A stretch of DNA of 10,622 nt. Source: JBAZOJ01 sp041648755. Its GTDB lineage: Bacteria > Planctomycetota > B143-G9. The DNA lies in the NCBI GenBank assembly GCA_041648755.1, contig JBAZOJ010000128.1:1-10622 (forward strand). The letters are read 5' to 3'. The notes below the pieces were generated by a model. The model was not told the DNA's origin, made no database searches, and saw only the letters and a program-made list of their open reading frames with translations. Made by a program: the position numbers and the translations under genes. This document shows, one piece after another, positions 6,663-10,622 of this stretch. How positions within the stretch are numbered: the first letter of the stretch is position 1; every line of letters begins with the position of its first letter.

Positions 6663-7925
6663 TTGGCAAGAATGCTCGTTTGCCTGCTCGTTCTCGTCGC
6701 GGCCTGCGTTTTCGCTGCTCCCGCGTATGCCGATATCATGTCGGTCAACATCTCCCCTGAAATCTCCATAGTCGGAGCCACGCGCGAGGATACCGATTAC
6801 GATTCCTCCGTCTCAGATGGCCTCTCCAGCATCACAACCACCGTGCTGATCTGGATGTATATCGACCATTCTCCCAAGGTCAGAACCGTTCTGCGTCTGG
6901 ACGCAAAGGGACTGACCGACTCGGCCGATAAGCCACTTACGCTCGACCGCGCGTACATCGAGGTGAAGGACTTCATCGCCGCGGGGACAACCATCGCCGT
7001 CGGCAAGGTGTCGCTGATCTGGACCGTAAGGACCCGCATCGGGGCGGGCGCCCTGCAGGGCATCTACACCGGTGCAATGGAGCGGGCCTTCATCTTTCGC
7101 AACAAGCCCGTCGCCTTTCAGGTGAAGTATGCCTTCAGCGCAACAACTGCGATTTGCGCCGGTTGGGGCAAGTACGCCGAGGGCTCCATCCCCGGCGACA
7201 ACGCCAACGACACTGATGTCACTTACGTCAAGCTTGATAAGAAATGGAACAAGACCGACAGCGGCTTCATCGGCTTCATCTACTACAAAGACACCAAGCG
7301 GATGCTCAAGGGCGACATCTGGTTCGTGGATCTGGGCCTGAACCTGGCCCTCAGCGAGCCGCTTGAGGTCTACCTGGAAGCCGCGCACCAGAACGGGATC
7401 GCGCATACCGCGCCGGACGGTTTCGGCGCTTTGGCCGCCAATGGCGGGTTCGAGTACACATTCACATCCGTGAGCGTCAGGCCCTACTTCGGCGGCGGAC
7501 TGACGTACTTCACGGGTAACTCCGGCACGCGGCTGGGCTTCCAGCGTGTGCGCACCAATTTCAACGAGACCCTGATCTGTGAAAACGACTACTTTAACCC
7601 CAACCTTGCCTGGAGCCGGACCGATCCTGCTTCCACGCGCTACCGCAGCGGATTCCTGGGCCTGAAGGTCTATGCGGGTATCAAGCAGTTGACCGAGAAG
7701 ATCGGCCTCGACTTCATCGCCGGTTTCTACACCGCTGACGGCGACGTTCCCGGCGGCAAGGGCAGGGGGCTCGGAGTGGAGATCGACCTTATGGCGGCCT
7801 ACAGCTATTCCGCGGACCTGAGCTTCGGTGCGGGCCTCGGCGTGTTCAAGCCAAGCTCCGACCTTGCTGGCGCCGCAACCGACCCCCTGTGGCTCTTCAT
7901 CCTCGGCGTGAACAACAGGTTCTAA
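6663..7925 (+). CDS. Outer-membrane beta-barrel (porin-like) protein
   Basis: The product is 420 aa. Its signal peptide (MARMLVCLLVLVAACVF... ending APAYA before Asp) is typical. The mature part alternates hydrophobic and polar residues in strand-length runs, with Gly- and Asp-rich turns and aromatic girdle residues (for example VRPYFGGGLTYFTG). It ends LFILGVNNRF, and a terminal Phe is the usual recognition signal for outer-membrane insertion by BamA. Length and pattern suit a roughly 16-18-strand porin or solute-specific channel such as the alginate-export or phosphate-selective types; the substrate cannot be told. The TTG at 6663 is chosen because it has a ribosome binding site and aligns with the start of the preceding gene; ATG 6672 is the alternative. 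The stop is 3 nt from the uvrC stop on the other strand, so the genes converge with no separate terminator. Confidence 0.8.
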   Translation: MARMLVCLLVLVAACVFAAPAYADIMSVNISPEISIVGATREDTDYDSSVSDGLSSITTTVLIWMYIDHSPKVRTVLRLDAKGLTDSADKPLTLDRAYIEVKDFIAAGTTIAVGKVSLIWTVRTRIGAGALQGIYTGAMERAFIFRNKPVAFQVKYAFSATTAICAGWGKYAEGSIPGDNANDTDVTYVKLDKKWNKTDSGFIGFIYYKDTKRMLKGDIWFVDLGLNLALSEPLEVYLEAAHQNGIAHTAPDGFGALAANGGFEYTFTSVSVRPYFGGGLTYFTGNSGTRLGFQRVRTNFNETLICENDYFNPNLAWSRTDPASTRYRSGFLGLKVYAGIKQLTEKIGLDFIAGFYTADGDVPGGKGRGLGVEIDLMAAYSYSADLSFGAGLGVFKPSSDLAGAATDPLWLFILGVNNRF

Positions 7926-7928
7926 GGA

Positions 7929-9284
7929 TTACGCTTCAGCCCTCGGCCCGGTGCCTTCTCCCTGCGCCTTCCTGCGCTTCCTTCCGGGCCGCTTGTACCC
8001 CGGAATGACCTTCTTCGCCCGCAACAGGTGATGGTAATCCTGCGCGAACCGGTGCGCTTCATCACGTACCTGCTGCAGCAGGCGGAGCGCGGCCGATGAC
8101 TTCGGCAGCGCCAGGGGCGTCCGACCATCCGCGAAGATGATATGCTCATGCTGCTTCGCGAGCCCCACAACAACAATGTCCAATCCTGCATCCTTTATTG
8201 CCGCATTGGCCTCGTTCACCTGGCCCTGGCCGCCGTCGATCAGGATCAGGTCCGGCGGGTCCTCTCCCTCCACTATGTGCCGTGCCCTTCGCCGCAGCAC
8301 CTCGCCGATCATCGCGAAGTCGTTCTGACCCTCGACAGTCTTGATGCGAAATCTGCGATACCCCGGCTTATAGGGCATTGCGTCCAGAAAGCAGACAAGG
8401 CTTCCGACGGCCGATTCCTCGCCGAGATTGGATATGTCGTAGCCCTCGATGCGGGCGGGCTCGCGCGGCAGGTCAAGCGCGGTCATCAGCAGCGCAAGTG
8501 AGCTTTCAGGCCGGTAATTGGTGAATGTGACGGCGTTGCGCTGGTAGGCGCTGGGCTTCGCAAGCTTTTCCATCGCCTTGATCTGCTCACGCAGGGCGAT
8601 GGCCTCCTCAAAGCGCAATTCAGAGGCGGCGGCAATCATTTCGTTGTGCATCTGGGCGACCAGCCGATCCTTGCGACCGGAGAAGAACAGGATCATCGCC
8701 TTGATCTTCTTGCGGTACTCCTCCGGGGTGATCCGGCCGGAGCAGGGCGCATCGCACAGGCCGATGTGATAATTCAAACAGGGGCGGGCGCCGCGCTGTC
8801 GTGGCGCGGTCGAGGACAGAACCCGGGAACACGAACAGAACTTGAAGATCGGCTGCACAGCCCGCAAGGCAGTGCGCAGCGCCGTAACGTCGGTGAATGG
8901 ACCGATGTAGCGCGACTTGCGGTTGTTGGGCTGCCGCGTGATGTTCACCTTGGGGTACTCGTCACCGAGCGTGAATTCCAAGTAGGGGTAGGGGTCGTCG
9001 TCCTTGAGCAGGATGTTGAAATCGGGCTGCAATTCGCGGATAAGGCGGGCTTCCATTATCAGCGCGTCTATCTCATCGGACGCCTCGATGAACTTGATCT
9101 CGGCAATCTCGGTCACGAGCTTGTGTATCTTCCGGTCTTTCTTCGCGTTGGTGATGTACTGGGCCACCCGCTTGCGCAGGTCCTTGGCCTTGCCGACGTA
9201 AAGTTCCTTCCCTGCGGCATCGAGGTATATATACACCCCCGGGCTGTGTGGAAGCCCGTGAACATGTTCTCGAGTCAGGGGCAT
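7929..9284 (-). CDS. uvrC: UvrC, excinuclease ABC nuclease subunit (compact form)
   Basis: UvrC makes both incisions around bulky DNA lesions after UvrA and UvrB loading, in the cytoplasm. Visible parts: GIY-YIG nuclease (about 12-95; PGVYIY, LYVGKAKDLRKRV, the catalytic-type Glu in IMEARL); a Cys-rich linker (Cys150/152, 169, 177, 181) whose last three match the spacing of the Fe-S cluster cysteines of E. coli UvrC; a UVR helix pair for UvrB binding (about 212-240); and an RNase H-like second nuclease (about 260-425) with EGYDIS, LILIDGGQGQVNEA and RDEAHRFA intact. At 451 aa it is shorter than the usual ~600. About 100 residues between the UVR and RNase H parts are absent. The C-terminal helix-hairpin-helix DNA-binding domain is reduced to a basic tail (VIPGYKRPGRKRRKAQ). 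Motifs are intact, so it is probably functional. Its ATG lies inside the end of the AMMECR1 gene (10-nt overlap) with a weak ribosome binding site, suggesting translational coupling. Confidence 0.95.
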   Translation of the reverse strand: MPLTREHVHGLPHSPGVYIYLDAAGKELYVGKAKDLRKRVAQYITNAKKDRKIHKLVTEIAEIKFIEASDEIDALIMEARLIRELQPDFNILLKDDDPYPYLEFTLGDEYPKVNITRQPNNRKSRYIGPFTDVTALRTALRAVQPIFKFCSCSRVLSSTAPRQRGARPCLNYHIGLCDAPCSGRITPEEYRKKIKAMILFFSGRKDRLVAQMHNEMIAAASELRFEEAIALREQIKAMEKLAKPSAYQRNAVTFTNYRPESSLALLMTALDLPREPARIEGYDISNLGEESAVGSLVCFLDAMPYKPGYRRFRIKTVEGQNDFAMIGEVLRRRARHIVEGEDPPDLILIDGGQGQVNEANAAIKDAGLDIVVVGLAKQHEHIIFADGRTPLALPKSSAALRLLQQVRDEAHRFAQDYHHLLRAKKVIPGYKRPGRKRRKAQGEGTGPRAEA

Positions 9285-9844
9285 GTTTGTGGCTGCTCTG
9301 CGAGGTCTTCTTCAGACCAGACTTCGGCCTCAAACCGCATGAGCTTGGCGCGGGGGTCCAGATGCGACCCCGATGGAAGTCCGGCCTTGCCACACAGATG
9401 ATGGAGGAATTCATCGCGATCCCAGCCCCATTCGCCCGGCACCTGTGGCAGCAAAAGGCCTGAGCGATAGCCCATTGACAGCATCAGGCCGTGCTTCCCG
9501 ACTTCGATCTCGGAAATATCCGCCACGGGCGTGAAGGGGGTAAGAACGGAAATCTCGATGGAGAGTTTGGATACTTCGGCAGGCGAAACGGGGCCAAAAC
9601 GTGGATCCTGAAATGCGGCCGCCAGGGCCATTTCGGAAATGACTTCGGCAAGCGGCGCGTCGGCCATTATGTGCCCGATGCAGCCGCGCAATTCCCCATT
9701 CTTCTTCAGCGTAACAAACGCGCCGCGCAGTTCCCTGACTTCAGGATCCTGGCAATCCAGCGCCGGAACCCTTCGCCGACTGGCTGCTGCCTCGATAGTC
9801 CGGCGAACGTGCTCGATCAGGGCTCGCGCGGTTTCGCGCTTCAC
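9275..9844 (-). CDS. AMMECR1-domain protein (AmmeMemoRadiSam system protein A-like)
   Basis: The 189-aa product matches the AMMECR1 fold in length and motifs: GAFVTLKKNGELRGCIGH (about 41-58, with the family's signature LRGCIGH), then AAFQDPRFGPVSPAEVSKLSIEISVLTP, and a later GLLLPQV-x-EWGWDRDEFL block. The biochemical function is not settled. Bacterial members often occur with a MEMO-family protein and a radical SAM protein. Neither partner is in the window, so I give no symbol. The GTG start (9844-9842) shares one base with the TAG stop of the upstream lipoprotein gene (TAGTG), and its own TGA overlaps the uvrC start. The three genes therefore form a coupled operon. It is cytoplasmic, with no signal peptide. 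Confidence 0.9.
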   Translation of the reverse strand: MKRETARALIEHVRRTIEAAASRRRVPALDCQDPEVRELRGAFVTLKKNGELRGCIGHIMADAPLAEVISEMALAAAFQDPRFGPVSPAEVSKLSIEISVLTPFTPVADISEIEVGKHGLMLSMGYRSGLLLPQVPGEWGWDRDEFLHHLCGKAGLPSGSHLDPRAKLMRFEAEVWSEEDLAEQPQTCP

Positions 9845-10622
9845 TATTTCCCGTCCTCTTTGGGCTTGTCCTTGGGCTTGCTGATGTCCGGCTTCACGAT
9901 GGGTGCATCCTTGGGCAGGATAAGAATTTCGACGCGGCGGTTCTTCTTCCGGCCCTCTTCGGTCTTGTTGTCCGCGATTGGCTTGCTGTCGCCCCAGCCA
10001 GCGTAGAATATCCTGCTGGTGGGAATGCCGCCGTCCTTCAGCAGGTATGCATAGACCATATAGGCGCGCAGGCCCGACAGGTGAGCGTTGTCCATGATGC
10101 CCTTATCGTTTGGCTGACGCACTTTGACATTGTCGGTGTGGCCGTCAACGCGAAGGATCGAATCACCGGTCTGGTCCTTCAATATCTTGGCGATCTTCAG
10201 CAGCGCTTTCTTGCCGTCATCGCCCAGTTCGTACTCGCCGCTGGGGAACAGAATCTTCCCTGCAATGACGAGCTTGGCTGGCTGGCCGTCGTGGGCGCGC
10301 TCAAGCGTGATGCCTTCGCCCAACTGTTCCGATGTCGGCTGTGTGTTCTCTGTCCCGGCGTTGATCTTCGCCTTCGCAAAGGCTTCAGCGAGCTTCTCAA
10401 AGTCGATTTCAGCGGCGAATCTGCCCTGGGTGAGTTCCTCGATGCGCTTCTCGAGATTGGCAATCAGGACCTCGTCGCGCGAATTCTTGTCCTGCGCAAG
10501 CCGCAACTGCCGATCAAGCGTCTCATTGCCTGCTTTCAGTTCCCTGATGGTGGTCTGCAAGTCGGAAACGCGTGTTTCCAATTCGCGCAGCCGTGTGTCC
10601 TTATCCTTAACGCAGCCTGTAA
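9844..10622 (-). CDS. OmpA-family peptidoglycan-binding lipoprotein, 5' end cut by window
   Basis: The frame continues to the window edge without a stop, so the start lies outside. The first visible residues read TGCVKDKD, and TGC followed by a charged stretch fits a lipobox with the lipidated Cys. A TTG at 10581 is therefore not the true start. After the Cys comes a coiled coil of about 60-70 residues (RLRELETRVSDLQTTIRELK and onward), then a linker. An OmpA C-terminal domain follows with IAGKILFPSGEYEL, LRVDGHTDNV, DNAHLSGLRAYMVYAYL, a YAGWGDSKPIADN loop and GRKKNRRVEIL. The Asp and Arg used to grip diaminopimelate in peptidoglycan are both present. The tail is Lys- and Pro-rich. It probably tethers an outer or inner membrane to the cell wall, in the manner of Pal or related proteins. 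It is the first visible gene of the operon with the AMMECR1 gene and uvrC. Confidence 0.9.
   Translation of the reverse strand, partial: TGCVKDKDTRLRELETRVSDLQTTIRELKAGNETLDRQLRLAQDKNSRDEVLIANLEKRIEELTQGRFAAEIDFEKLAEAFAKAKINAGTENTQPTSEQLGEGITLERAHDGQPAKLVIAGKILFPSGEYELGDDGKKALLKIAKILKDQTGDSILRVDGHTDNVKVRQPNDKGIMDNAHLSGLRAYMVYAYLLKDGGIPTSRIFYAGWGDSKPIADNKTEEGRKKNRRVEILILPKDAPIVKPDISKPKDKPKEDGK

Overview
The window looks like chromosomal DNA from a diderm (outer-membrane-bearing) bacterium of moderately high GC content. The outer-membrane layout is supported by an outer-membrane beta-barrel that ends in a C-terminal phenylalanine, an OmpA-family peptidoglycan-binding lipoprotein and several Sec signal peptides. 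Formylglycine-generating-enzyme-like domains, unrecognised secreted beta-propeller proteins and dispersed intergenic repeats would suit an uncultured lineage around Planctomycetota, Sumerlaeota, Hydrogenedentota or Lentisphaerota. That placement is an inference from gene content and is not certain.

Layout. Positions 1-5004 (left half, + strand) look accessory. Three exported or membrane-anchored proteins lie in tandem: a PQQ-like propeller protein, an RCC1-like propeller protein and a double FGE-sulfatase-domain protein. They are separated by sizeable gaps. Copies of one dispersed repeat precede the first two genes. The repeat has a shared core, a tract of 7-bp tandem units and, in the first copies, near-perfect palindromes.

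Positions 5005-5257 form a junction. It holds a minus-strand gene tail with no beginning (5069-5161) and a strong intrinsic terminator (5170-5197).

Positions 5258-7925 (+ strand) hold two exported proteins. One is an unrecognised protein with a proline-rich stalk and a C-terminal membrane anchor; the other is an outer-membrane beta-barrel. Both genes have the same duplicated ~57-nt leader, which ends at a TTG start codon.

Positions 7929-10622 (- strand) form a tight, overlapping operon. In transcription order it encodes an OmpA-type lipoprotein (cut by the window edge), an AMMECR1-domain protein and a shortened UvrC nuclease subunit. This operon converges on the barrel gene with only 3 nt between stop codons.

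The most interesting points are the heptad-register repeat family, the duplicated leader that fixes the starts of two neighbouring genes, the FGE-like protein that has lost the same copper-ligand cysteine in both domains, the compact UvrC, and the orphan gene tail at the junction. I see no RNA genes, CRISPR array, transposase, or recognisable defence or biosynthetic system.
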